Assembly (NCBI RefSeq): GCF_030247185.1
Contig: NC_080571.1
Span: forward strand, 34,646,753 to 34,710,752
DNA: 64,000 nucleotides
DNA from: Malaya genurostris
Taxonomy: Eukaryota; Arthropoda; Insecta; Diptera; Culicidae
Direction: 5' to 3'
This document shows positions 32,701 through 43,683 of the stretch, one piece after another (the first letter of the stretch is position 1; each line of letters begins with the position of its first letter). Position numbers and translations under genes: made by a program. The notes below the pieces were generated by a model. It was not told the DNA's origin. It ran no database searches and saw only the letters and a list, made by a program, of their open reading frames with translations.

Positions 32701-33972
32701 AAGCCGTGGTATTACATTCCGGTAGTGGAACTTGACCTTCTGTTTCAACAGACTTCGCAGCCGATTCAGAGCACGGAGAACCCGCAGATCACAAAATTAC
32801 AATATTGCAATTATTATTTCACGCCCTGGTTGTTTCAACTAAAATGTTGTTGATTTAACTAACATATCTATTGATTTTGACATAACCATTCAGGTAACCG
32901 AAATTGTTGTATTCAAATGCTGTCACTTGGCGGAGAACGAAGACAGCAAAACACAGAACTAAAAACCTCTTCATTTCACCAGATGCGTTTCACATTGAAA
33001 ATTTTCAATGGTAAATGAACGTCATTTATGTTAGTTGCGTAGTGGTCGTTTTATGTAAGTGAAATATTCAGAAGAATAAAACAGTTAATTGTAAAACAAG
33101 TTTTCCATGTATTAAATAAATATTCCTACAGTATAAATGTTTTAATTTCATCTGAGAGTAATGTATTCTAGGACAGTTCATGTCAATGTTATTAAAACCG
33201 CTTAACGCTTAAAAATTTGCTGCTAAAGTGAAGTGGTTCTATTTGTATTTTCTTGAAAGTGTATCTGTAGCAATAGGTTTACAAGCGATCGATTCTGCAA
33301 GTGAAGGAAAAAATTCCCTAATTCCCTGTGACCATTTTTCTGGTGAGTTCCCTTTTGAGAATTGTAATCATTTGGTTCATTTCTATATCCTTTGTGAGTT
33401 TAGTGATAAAGATATAAGCAGTTAATTAGGTAAACTTTCGTTGTTCAAGCAGTGAACGATTAGCTGCCCCCCGAAGAGGCTTACAGTAAAAAATATTTAT
33501 TGCAATTGGCGTCTTATGTTCGAATAACTGAATAATTGGTTGAAACAACTGAGACATTTTTTTTTACTTTCATGCATACAAGTAACTTTGATGGGATTGT
33601 GTCTTTGCTCAACTGCACGAGTGACATCTCATTGAAACGTTTCATTGTTCGCTCAGGGTGTTTGGCATTGCTCAACTGAAACGTTTCATTACTTGTTTGT
33701 GGTGCGTGTCTTTGATGGGTGTCGTTGCTAAGCTGCCAGCACGATAAATCAAAAATGACAGATTAGTTAAAACAACAGTCGATTAGTTGTTCCAAATTTT
33801 AACCAATCAAAATCAGAAAAACAACTAATATTTTAGTTGTTTTGCGATCGCTGGCTTTTCCGTGAGTATACAGAACCATTGCATGGCTGGTGCTACGATC
33901 CTACTGACATTATGAATCCTTCCAGATCGGGGCTCGAACATGCGACTGCTGGTTTGTTAGACCAGTGCCAAT
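32701..33972 (-). repeat. tRNA-derived SINE (Feilai-like), minus strand, split by a 1,085-bp insertion
   Basis: The two parts, 32701-32777 (3' body) and 33863-33972 (middle and partial tRNA-like head), are contiguous in the intact copy at 45764-45972. CCGGGCTACATAA occurs on both sides (32688-32700 and 33973-33985), a perfect 13-bp target duplication. This shows the SINE landed by LINE-type retroposition first and was split afterwards. The head is 5' truncated inside the tRNA-like part. Confidence 0.9.
32778..33862. mobile_element. TIR element inserted in the SINE, 1,085 bp
   Basis: The left end is CACGGAGAACCCGCAGATCA. The complement of the right end is CACGGAAAAGCCAGCGATCG. These are imperfect inverted repeats, and ACTAAAAT...TAGTTG segments recur on both sides. 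Comparison with the unsplit SINE copy suggests a very short duplication (AG) at the insertion point. No transposase is visible. A related left end lies at 21675. Superfamily unassigned. Confidence 0.75.
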
Positions 33973-34149
33973 CCGGGCTACATAAGCCATAAGTAAAATA
34001 GATAGATGTAAATGAAACTGACTCCTCCGACTATAGCATGTATTAACTAGAAACAGTAAGTTAGCTAGGTTAGGTTAAGTTTGAAAATTGAAAATAAAAT
34101 CATTATTGCTACAACCATCAACTAATGTAGTCTGATTATTAAGATATGA

Positions 34150-34300
34150 CACAGCGATGCTTGAACGGATTTAAACAAATCTTGGTTTGAATTAAAGCTC
34201 ACATTGTCTTAAAAGCTACTGTGAAATTTTTTGAGATCCGACCCCCGGTTCCACCGTTACAGGGCCATAAGCGTCTAAGCTTTCAAACCGCTATATAGAA
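34150..34300 (-). repeat. Dispersed repeat family, copy E (fragment, minus)
   Basis: The stretch includes 'gatccgacccccggttccaccgttacagggccat', the inverted form of the family's 'gtcggatc' segment, preceded by AAATCTTGGTTTGAATTAAAG. Only about 150 bp are present. Confidence 0.5.
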
Positions 34301-34580
34301 TGACAATACAACACCGGTACGAGCAACGTAGAAGAAGAAAACACAACACGAACGATGCGTGCTTTGTTCTATTTTGTACACGTTAGAAAGAAAGCGAAAC
34401 GGTTACGGATGTCTGTTACTAATGTGTGTTTTTGGTAAAAGACGGTGCAGCGGTTGTTAAAAATTACGATAAGTGCGACCGAAAGAATAAACGAATGTCA
34501 TTGAATTCAAATTTATTTGAAAAAATATGCAATTTTCACAGCCGCTAGTGCATTAATACCGTTCCAGCTGTGTAGTGATG

Positions 34581-35350
<770 letters not shown>

Positions 35351-35760
35351 TATGTAGTAGTGAGGTAGATAGGAATTTGTTTACCCGTGCTGACGAATGG
35401 TAACGTCAGCACCTAAGGAGAAAGGGAGATAGCAATAAATGTTGCACTGCATGTCGTGCAACATTTTCATTATTTTTACCATAAGATTCATGTATATATA
35501 GTTTAAGAAAAATTGAAATAAAGTAGTCTTAGATGAGTTTTAGAACAGCCAGTGTGTTTCAGTCAGTTTGAAAGAAATCCCAGAAGGACGTCGCCACCAG
35601 CCGTTGTAGAAGGAAGCCAGCTCGCCAGGAACACATCAAACAAAAGGAATTCTCGAACAAGAGAATTGGCTAAGTATCTTTAGTCGTTTAAATAAAACTT
35701 TCTTTCCCTTATATAGGTACAGTCCGCTGGAGAACCGTAGCCAGCATAAAAGTGTACTTC
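35351..35760 (+). promoter_or_regulatory. LTR-like region with TATA box and AATAAA (tentative solo LTR)
   Basis: The stretch starts with TGTAGTAG and contains a TATA-like TGTATATATAG (35491-35501) and an AATAAA (35517-35522) about 20 bp downstream. A non-coding leader-like segment and a second AATAAA near 35690 follow. The arrangement suits a solo LTR from a Ty3 or Copia element. No second LTR, internal domain or target duplication is visible, so this is weak. Confidence 0.25.
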
Positions 35761-36029
35761 TGCTCTTATGCCCTACTTGTTTCTTCCCGGATATCCGAAA
35801 GATTTCAAAAATAAATCAACGTAAGCGAAATTAAAAGGAATTTGCGCTGGATATCGTCACTGACTAGAATTATTACTAGTCAGCCTGACACTTCGTTTAT
35901 TAGATTTCGTTTAATTGGTTTAATCAAAATAGAGCATGAGATAGTAAGTCTAGGTTTAACTAGGTTCAAAACGGTCCCAATTTGTAGGTCATATTTATTG
36001 CTGGCAAACGAACCAACTTCGTCTATTCC

Positions 36030-36230
36030 GGTCATCTGAATCCGGTTTCGGAAGTATTGGAAATAGTAATCAAAATCTGCAGAAAAGGATCTCCCTCACT
36101 TTTCTTCCAGATGGCCAAATCGATTTTAACAACCTATTGATCCAAAGTCTTTCAGTTTCCTGCGGAATTCCTAAATTTGTTGTGGATACTACTTCCGGTT
36201 CCGGAACTACAGGGTAAGCAAAATTTGTAG
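36030..36230 (-). repeat. Dispersed repeat family, copy F (fragment, minus)
   Basis: Two inverted family segments ('gaatccggtttcggaagt' and 'acttccggttccggaactacaggg') flank 'ctcacttttcttccagatggccaaatcg'. It adjoins a fragment related to the 5' end of the R1/LOA-like LINE. Confidence 0.5.
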
Positions 36231-36248
36231 ATTTTGTTACATCAAGTC

Positions 36249-36415
36249 CAAATGAACTGTCCTAGGGGACGGGGGTCCACTAGGAGATTGATAGTACCTA
36301 TTAGCTCTCTCCGGACAGTACCGGCCTAGATGCCGTGTGGAATCCGGCGGAAAAAAATGAACGAAGAATAGATCCACTGGGTTCCTGCTTCCACGTCGTA
36401 AAAGGCGACAATTGC
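36249..36415 (+). repeat. 5' end fragment of the R1/LOA-like LINE family
   Basis: GAATAGATCCACTGGGTTCC and the following segment ending TCGTAAAAGGCGACAA match 61167-61215 upstream of the large LINE frame. The preceding CTCTCCGGACAGTACCGGCC and GTGTGGAATCCGGCGGAA are partly comparable with 61060-61150. It shows a second copy of this LINE existed here, now reduced to its leader. Confidence 0.65.
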
Positions 36416-36619
36416 TGGAGTTTCTTTTTCCTGTCAGTTATCAGATATTTTCAACGTTTCACTTCTGATTACTCTATTTTACTAAATTATCTCTTCATTC
36501 AACCTATCAATTTCCTTCTAGCTTCGGAGAAAAATTTTATTTGGAATGTTTTCTTCTTCCATGTTATTGATTGTCTTTCAGGATTGTAAATTGAATGATA
36601 AATATCAAAAAGTCAAAGT

Positions 36620-36742
36620 CTTGGCATTACATTCCTTTTGTGGAATTTGGTCTTTCTGTTTCAACAGACTTCGTAGCCGATTCTTAGTGTACAGAATCAT
36701 TGCATGGCTAGTACTATGAATCCTACTGACACTATGAATAGT
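36620..36742 (-). repeat. SINE (Feilai-like), truncated, minus strand
   Basis: The stretch from TTGGCATTACATTCC to GACACTATGAATAG matches the 3' body of the SINE at 45764-45972 in reverse. The tRNA-like head is missing. Confidence 0.85.
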
Positions 36743-37639
36743 TGATAAAAATCAACTATTACACTAATCTGTTTATATTACAAAGTTAATAACAGAGATA
36801 ACATATATCGGAATATTGAATACATAGTAAAAAAAAAACACTTGATATTAATATTTCATACAATAAATTAATATTTTTCTCGGCAGCCGGCTACCCAGAT
36901 CAACCAATATAACCAATTATAAATTTTAATATATTATTAAAATAATAAAGCGGAAATAATAAAGAATCAAGACGCGCGTGGAATCTGTTGACCTTTATTT
37001 GGCGATTTAAAATGATTTTATAACAACTGTTTAGAATATGTTAATGCAATGAGTCAACTATTTTGTCTAAATCCTATTCACTTGTTTATTTTGTATCACG
37101 TAATTTTATTTAAAAAAAAATAGGAAAGTTTTTAGTTTATAGTACGGGCTCTTGTAACAACAAGTGTTGGACTAACATCCCTTCCCATTCCTTAGACGTT
37201 CTACGTTCGGGACTGGCCGGCGCCGGTACTGATCAATGAATTCTGGGATTACCAGAAGATGTACATGAAGGTTGGTTTACCAGTCGCAGGTCGAATCATC
37301 TTGAAACTCCCTGTACAATTTCAGCTAATCCCGATCAGTAACGGAGTAGCAACCAGGGGTGGTCGCTCAAGCTCATTAAGTCCAAATGAAATGTCCTATT
37401 TCTTTTCAATGAACAGTTGTTTTTGGGAATTCCAAAGTAATATTTATGATGTTATGAGTAATATTACACCACTAAGTGGATTAAAACAGATTTTTACTTT
37501 GTATTGTACGAGACAGGAAACTGTTGGAATGAGCTTGAGAAGTTGGAATTGAAAACCGATGATTGAATATCAGAGATTGAGTACTTAAAATAGTGCATGG
37601 GTTACCGGTTTGTGCTTAGTGTACATGATTATGTTAGTT
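36743..37639. other. No gene seen
   Basis: AT-rich in the first half. The frame at 37259-37552 has no recognised domain. The segment 37190-37260 is slightly GC-rich but not evidently coding. Confidence 0.45.
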
Positions 37640-37870
37640 GTTTCAGATTTCGTCTTCGATTCATCGTAACATTAGCAGTTCATGTTGACCTACTAACGTC
37701 ACCTCGCGGTTCAACAAAAGTCGCTAAGCAGACGTAAAGTAAATGCTTTTTGTAAATCAGCATTAAATCATCAGTAAGTAAATTTTGTTGAATCGCGAGG
37801 TGGCATTAGCTGTTCAACGGAAACTGCTAATGCACTGATGAGTCAAAGACGAAACGTAAAACAAGTTAAA
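37640..37870. mobile_element. Foldback MITE with hammerhead-like core in its terminal repeat
   Basis: The ends are inverted copies. The left, ATTTCGTCTTCGATTCATCG then TAACATTAGCAGTT (about 37646-37680), is complementary to the right, AAACTGCTAATGCACTGATG then AGTCAAAGACGAAACG (about 37821-37856). Inside, ACCTCGCGGTTCAACAAAA (37701-37719) pairs with 37783-37801 over 19 bp with a single G-U. The right terminal repeat contains CTGATGA-GTC-AAA-GAC-GAAA (37835-37854), an exact hammerhead core. The left one has a degenerate form lacking one base of CTGATGA. A relative lies at 19967-20070 and a degenerate one at 46671-46715. Confidence 0.7.
37835..37857 (+). ncRNA. Hammerhead ribozyme core motif (candidate)
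   Basis: CTGATGA (37835-37841), stem II GTC/GAC with loop AAA (37842-37850), GAAA (37851-37854), then CGT. GCATTAGC/GCTAATGC (37803-37810 and 37826-37833) forms a hairpin one base before the core. A possible stem III partner ACG with TC lies at 37696-37700, directly before the 19-bp helix. A complete standard fold is less clear than at 19967-20055 because the hairpin separates that helix from the core. Confidence 0.4.
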
Positions 37871-40295
37871 ATGGCGACATTCGAATTGGCAATATTCTTT
37901 AAACAAATTCCGCATTACTTTTGAAAATGAAACAGCAAAATTAAAACACTTTAATGTCATTGTCAATGTCATTCCTGACGTTCTCCGTTCTCCTCTGGTT
38001 GGTTTCCAAATCCATTGAAAAACCCACTTTTCGTTGTTTGCCAAATGGAGAACAAATTTGCTGTTGGCAACCAAAACAAGCACAACTACAGCTCGACAAC
38101 TTTCCAGCGCTCCGGTTTCGGTCGCACGTGGAACCGTGTTGCTTTTCGAACAAAGCGATCATCCACGGTAAACATTGTTCCATTTGTTCGCTTATCTGCG
38201 GTAATTCGAGCCACTCAAAAAACATGCTCAGTCGGAGATTGTGTCGGTTGGAAAATCATGCTGACAGGACGTTAGCGAAAAGTGAAAGAAAGAAAGAAAG
38301 AGAGAAAAAAAACCCTCTTCGCTACACAACTCCGACATGGATCGGTTGGATTAAGTTGGAAAGAAACTTTGTTTTTTTTTTCTCCGACGCTCATAACGCA
38401 TCCCAACATGTGCTTATGATTGCTCGAATATAGTAGATCACACGAGTTCGAGCTGGCGAAACTCCCCGGACGAAAGATTTTCTGCGCCGCTGCAGTGTTG
38501 CGATAATTACCTGTTAATTGGAAAATCTGCTGGATGTTTGCTGCTTCGACTTCCCGGTTCGACGGTAGAAGCCGCTTGGGTGGCGCCGTTAGGGGGTTCT
38601 TACAAGGAAAAAGTTTAATTACAGTTTGAAGGTTCGTTTGAGTTTCTTATCAATGGAATCTGTTGGCGACAACGCTAGCAGCGTAAAAGTGCGTAAAAGT
38701 TTCCAGTCAGTTACTGTGCGGGGTAGCATCCAGCAAAAGTGTGTAATTGAATGTTACACACCTGGGCTGAAAATTGATAGAAGAATGCGTTATGTGCTGG
38801 AATTGGCGCTGGTGACATCAGGCATCCACCGAGGAAACTAGGACAAGAGTAAATATTTGAGCTATGAAACCGGGACAGCTGTTGTCGGCAATTAGTAAGT
38901 AGCATCCTGGAGGATGTCCCGAAACGATGTGGACTTTTGTGTTTGTGTTTTGCTAACTAAAACTAACTGAGACAACATGGAAGTCCGGTAGTTTATTTCC
39001 GCGTCGAGCTACACGGTTTAAGCGTTCCTTCCGTAGAAAATCGGAAGCAAGAAACAGTTTTGTGAACAAGTTTAATCGGATGAAGTAACAGATTTTTTTC
39101 ACAGAACTCTTATACCGATATGAGCATCGACAAATAATGCTAGCGAGATACGGAGCAAATGAGGTTTCGTTCTTATCGAAAGAAAAAAAAAATGCAGTCC
39201 TTGAACAGAAATCCCATTTTCACGTTCGATACCTTTTTTCCTCGCAAGGAAAACCAAGCAACAAGAGCTATTTTCCTTCCGCTTCGATTCGGGCATTGTG
39301 TGTAGATTCGTGAAGCATAGAGCGAAAGAAAGAATCTTGAATAGCATCATTGAATTGAAATGCAAAAAAAAATAGAACCCGCATTTTCCCCACGGAAGGT
39401 TAGTTAGATTGTCCCAAATTGGATTCATGAAATTGTGTGACTTTTGTTCGGATTACAAAAAGAGCAAATCCTTCCAGCCAGTTTGGATGTTCGATGGAAA
39501 CATGCGGCAGATTCGCATGATAATCGGTTTCGGAAAAAAGTTTTTCCTTCGCATTTTCCGCATAACCAATCAGCAACCAGCAGGATGTTGCATTCCTCGG
39601 CCTGTCACATAATCCCCGGTATATCGCAGCATGGCCATCCTTTTTATTTTGCTATTCCCTTTTTTCACACGCCAACCGTGATAATTCCACCATAAATAAA
39701 ACCGGTTCCGGGGAGTGAAATATTCCTATTTTACTTGGTTCTATCATTGAAATAAAAATGTTAAATGGATACATGAATTTATGTTGTCACAGGATCATAC
39801 TGAAAAAGCACATATCCTTCCGGTGCGATGCACACGGCGAAGAATGGAAAATTGTCTTCACTCGGTGCAAGCGTGTGTACCGGATCGGTACCCGATGCCC
39901 ACAGCTACAGACAGTTTGAAGTGGTTTATCTTTGCCAGGACAGAAAACATGCAACAATCCTTAGCCCCTTCTTCGCAAGAACTAAATTGCATCAGAAAGT
40001 GATTCGGTATAATCTCGACACCGGATTGAGTTACGGGAAGTTGCTATGACTTATGGGATTTGGAAGAACATCATACATGGGCTATTCACAACTTTCAATT
40101 AAATCCAGTCGATTTGCAAATGTTTGGATGGTCAGCAAAACTGGCTCATTCATTCCGAGAGTTTAATTCTGCAAACTGACTATCGACGAATTAAAGCGAT
40201 AGGCAGAACGCAGTTGATTGAAGTGATTTATCCCTATCTCGTTCTTGTGATCTTGTTTTGTAGTTTTTTTTCTTTTGCCGTGAAAACGTTTTACC
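37871..40295. other. Unique DNA, no supported gene; (GAAA)n-like run at 38280-38312
   Basis: A comparatively GC-balanced, non-repetitive region with short frames on both strands (for example 37954-38433 plus). The frames overlap antisense ones of similar length and contain no recognisable domain. A purine-rich GAAA run is at about 38280-38312. It could be intronic or hold unrecognised regulatory DNA. Confidence 0.45.
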
Positions 40296-40513
40296 ACACT
40301 ATGGGCGCGCGTTTTTAAAGTTCACTCTGAGCAAGAATGGGCAGAACTTAATCGTGAATATCTCTCGTTGCACTTAACGCAGCAACATAAGTCTTTCTCC
40401 ATACCATCGGAAATATGTTCAACAATTTGTGATAACAATTTCGGTACTATGGTAGAACCACTAATAACACTAAATTGATGTTTTTTAAAATGTTTGGTAT
40501 GACCAAACATTAA
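40296..40513. repeat. Dispersed repeat, 'CACTATGG...TTTGGTAT', copy 1
   Basis: CCACACTATGGGCGCGCGTT, CGTGAATATCTCTCGTTGCA, TTTGTGATAACA and AAATGTTTGGTAT occur in the same order as at 43462-43683 and, more diverged, 44276-44485. Confidence 0.7.
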
Positions 40514-40854
40514 GGTGAAATTCAGTGTCAAAGTAAGGCGTGCCAAATTTCAACCACATGAATTGAACGAATGATCGCACAAAGCGTGTCGTGCAGACAC
40601 ACAGACACTCTTACCATCCGCTACCTAATTTTGAGTCAAAACCTACCCAAAATCAATTAAATCTACTACAACACGTTTCGATCGCTAGTAGTACAGACAC
40701 TAACGACGATAAATTTAGTCTTCCAAATTATAACTCTGATGAGGATTTCTTTCAAATTATGATAAAACATAATTTTTCTTTCAAATTATGATAAAAAACG
40801 ATATTTTATTCAAACTAAAAATTGATCCTTTATTATACGAGGATGAACTTGAGT

Positions 40855-41084
40855 ATAATGAAAACCGGATGAAATTGAAGTTATTCTTCCACGAACTTTC
40901 GAACTTTTGATCGAACGCTTTTCATCAAGTTCTGGACAAGTGTTGCATCGCATGTTTTCGATGCTTGAGCCCAAATTCTTTTGAACTCCTGCATGTTCCA
41001 GCTGCCTTACCAGTCTTCTTGAAGACCCTCTTCACGATTGCCCAGTAACGTTGGATGGGTCGAAGCTGAGGGCAATTTGGTGGA
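40855..41084 (-). pseudogene. ITmD37E-like transposase, C-terminal fragment
   Basis: On the minus strand the segment reads N-C-P-Q-L-R-P-I-Q, then W-A-I-V-K-R-V, then K-H-A-M-Q. In D37E transposases the block is P-Q-x-R-P-I-E-x-F-W, where the Glu is the last catalytic residue; here it reads Gln. The frame joins the N-terminal fragment across the inserted retroposon (N-I-N-P before, P-N-C-P after). In-frame stops follow. Confidence 0.8.
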
Positions 41085-42236
41085 TTTTTTTTTATTTAAA
41101 AAATATTTTATTCAGGCCTATTTGCGTACAAGCTTTACGTGGCCGATTGAGCTGAGTTTTTAGATAATTTTTTTTTGTATTGGATCTCGTTGTCACCCTT
41201 ATTCTAGGGGGAGAGGAGCTTCCATTTTCCTCCTGCGAGGATTGAGGGGCAGTTTGTTCGTGGTTCGTCTCGTCATCCATTGCCGCATCGGTGGCATTGT
41301 TGTGGATTTCGTTGCTAGTTGCTGTAGATGCGCCTTGTTGTACATTGCTTGCAGCTGGTTTTTTGGATGGTAAGTTGTTAACTGCAGCTGGTGTACTTTG
41401 TTCTATAGGGGTTACGTTGGATGGTTTCGTTGAAGGGGATACTTCCCTGTTGTTGGTGACTGTCACAGGTGTACTGGGGTTGCTTTCAAGGAACCACCGT
41501 TGTCCTTTGGTTTAGTTGTCTCCTTGTCCAGTTTATCACATGGCTTACCGTAGTGAACAGCTTTTTGGCAATATTGACATGTGGCCAACTGATTGTCATA
41601 GGTAACAAGTGATTTGCATGGGATTCTTGTATCCTGACCGAAAGTCACAGAAGAAGGTATAGGCCTCCTCAAGCGCATGCGTAACAAACGTACGCCATTT
41701 AGAATACCGGGGAAAAAATTCTTCCACTTTTCTTTTTCGATAGAGAGAATCTCTCCGTATTGGGACATAGTTTTGCGAATATAAGGATCGATGACGCTTG
41801 AGGGAAGATCATGCACACGCACTTCTATAGCACTATCTTCCATATATACTGGAATGTTGTACTTGATATTTTCATGCTACACATAGTGCACATTGTTATT
41901 GTCTTTTGCGAATTGAATTGCATCCAACTCTTTAGAGAACTGGATATAAACAACATTATTTGTCTTATTGCATTGAAGTTAATGCACACGTTTAATGTCA
42001 AGATGCATTTGCTCCTTAAGCAAACCTTCAAGTTCTCGTATCGAAGGTCGAATTTTGCACTGTCTGAAGTCAACAACGATTGTATTCTTTCGTGTCGGTG
42101 GTAGCTTTTGTTCGTTTGGTTCACTCATTTTCGAGGTCTATTGTTCACTACACAATACTGTACTTGGTTTCTTCCGTCCCCAACGTAAGCGGCTTTGTTT
42201 TATCGACTTACTTGGATGAGCTGTGAAAGCGAACTA
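41085..42236 (-). mobile_element. ORF1-only retroposon, 1,152 bp, with poly(A) and 11-bp target duplication
   Basis: On the minus strand it has about 108 bp of leader, a single ORF1-like gene (42128 to 41092), an AATAAA signal near the gene's end and a poly(A) tail ending at 41085. AATTTGGTGGA (41074-41084) and AATTTAGTGGA (42237-42247) flank it, matching at 10 of 11. Removing the insert plus one repeat restores the transposase reading. There is no endonuclease or reverse transcriptase. A second copy with the same 3' end exists at 28913-30047. Confidence 0.9.
41092..42128 (-). pseudogene. LINE ORF1-like (Gag) protein with a CCHC knuckle, decayed
   Basis: The start codon is at 42128. The frame gives V-D-F-R-Q-C-K-I-R-P-S and L-E-G-L-L-K-E-Q, and is hit by a stop near 42000 and a frame change. 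The middle part (41843-41463) is open: M-S-Q-Y-G-E-I, W-K-N-F-F-P-G-I, then the zinc knuckle C-Q-Y-C-Q-K-A-V-H-Y-G-K-P-C (C-x2-C-x5-H-x4-C spacing). A second frame change near 41465 leads to a Ser/Thr/Asn-rich acidic tail (41466-41092). This is the nucleic-acid-binding ORF1 type found with several mosquito LINEs. Total length is about 345 codons. The lesions mean the copy is inactive. Confidence 0.85.
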
Positions 42237-42249
42237 AATTTAGTGGATT

Positions 42250-42610
42250 GATATTCTTCTCAACAAAATTTATATCCTTTTCCGCAAGCCAATTCAGAGT
42301 GGTTTTGGCATACTATGCTCCTTATAAAAAGGCAGCAATCTCTTCTGGAGACACTCAAATCGATAGATCTCCAGTTTCAGCAGAGTCTCTAGTTTCGGGT
42401 TGCAGGAACCGGGTTTTCTGCCTCTTCCTGGTAGCTCATCCAAAGATTAGTGTTCCCCAAACTTATTAATGATGGTTTTAACACTGGCATGATAAATCCC
42501 AAACCGCTTCGCCAATTTTCGCATTGCAATACCCTTTACACTTAGCCATGTGTCCAGAATCTTAAATTTCTCTTTCTTTTCAATATTTTGAAAACGCAGA
42601 ATTTCAACCG
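42250..42610 (-). pseudogene. ITmD37E-like transposase, N-terminal HTH fragment
   Basis: On the minus strand from about 42600: K-E-K-F-K-I-L-D-T-W, then M-R-K-L-A-K-R-F-G-I-Y-H-A-S-V (helix-turn-helix), then L-P-G-R-G-R-K-P-G, the linker seen in D37E/D and pogo-like transposases. Beyond it comes a short jump to T-L-N-W-L-A-E-K-D-I-N-F-V (about 42310-42270). The two first catalytic Asp regions are deleted. A stop (TAA) interrupts before L-D-E-L-P-G. Confidence 0.78.
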
Positions 42611-42740
42611 CACAAACAAGTAAACAAACGAAAGCTGACAGTCAAACGCCCAGCATGCTGTGATCTGAGCATAAAAATCCATCACAAATACTTGCGTACA
42701 ACACAAACGTATGTGGATAGTTTATTTTCGATACACTCCC

Positions 42741-43455
42741 TAATTAATATTCTTGCCTATAGAAAAATTGTTCATTCTTTGTTCACCTAGCTCATCTCTA
42801 CTATGTATCATTTTATAAAAGAACTGATTACCTTTCAAATTTTTTTATGTCATCAGTTTCATATCAAGAATTATAGATAGGGTTTGTTTCTAATAAGCCA
42901 AAAGCATATGCTAATGCGGTCCTATACTTACAAGTTGTTACTCGCGAAGCAGTTTATGTACACGCAGAATAATATTGATCGTTTAAAACAATAAAGCGAT
43001 CAGTTGTCTATCAATCCTAGTAATACTTAGTTTCAATCGGTATTCTCAGATTCTCCAATATGAGTAATTAGGGTAGATTAGGTTTTTGGTTCAGAAAAAC
43101 TGGTATGTAAAATATATAGTTGATTTATTTGTCTCTTTAAAAAAAACCCTTGGTTATAAGTTAATGCTAATGCTAATGAATTTTTGCAAGGAATTATAGA
43201 TAATTTTTGTCTACGCACTTATCAAAATTAATACCTATAGTCTTAGAAATTGTAAAATCCAATATGACAGCTTTCGGTTTTTGAGTGTTCTTTCAAATCG
43301 CTAGATAATTTGTATTTTTGATACGAGTTTGTCAAGAATGTTATTGTTGTGGATTTTTTTTAATTTAAATGAATTTATGAATAAATTTGAATATAGCATT
43401 TTGAATGGCGTCGTAATCGCTCTTATCCCCTGCACAACTCTAATTTTGTCGTGAA
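42741..43455. other. No gene seen
   Basis: AT-rich DNA with no long frames, clear repeats or ends beyond the neighbouring transposon terminus. Confidence 0.5.
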
Positions 43456-43683
43456 TACGACTTACTTCACTATGGGGCGGCTTTTCAAAATTTACCCTCT
43501 GAGAGAATGATAAGTTTTTGATCGTGAATATCTCTTGTTGTATCAAACGTATCATCATCATTTTTGCTACATGCAATCTGAAATATGATCATCAATTTAT
43601 GATAACATTTTCAGTTGTATGACATAATCACAAATTATTCAAAACTAATGTATTCTGAAATGTTTGGTATCAACGAGTATCAA
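43456..43683. repeat. Dispersed repeat, 'CACTATGG...TTTGGTAT', copy 2
   Basis: TTCACTATGGGGCGGCTTTT, TTGATCGTGAATATCTCTTG, TTTATGATAACATTTTCAG and GAAATGTTTGGTAT are shared with 40296-40513 and 44276-44485, all in the same orientation. Confidence 0.75.

Larger units (their letters stand above)
40855..42740 (-). mobile_element. ITmD37E-like Tc1/mariner transposon, interrupted and decayed
   Basis: Minus strand: the presumed end GGGAGTGTATCGAAAATAAA at 42740 with adjoining TA. The N-terminal transposase half spans about 42610-42250, and the C-terminal part about 41084-40855. A retroposed ORF1 element (41085-42236) lies between. The central catalytic region had already been lost. The left terminal repeat was not found. 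Confidence 0.75.

Noticed and set aside
35351..35760. A definite solo LTR
   Set aside because: TATA and AATAAA are present, but there is no second LTR, defined end or target duplication; kept only as a low-confidence note.
37954..38433. 159-codon plus-strand frame as a gene
   Set aside because: It has no recognisable domain, ends in a purine-rich repeat (Lys/Glu run) and overlaps similar antisense frames.
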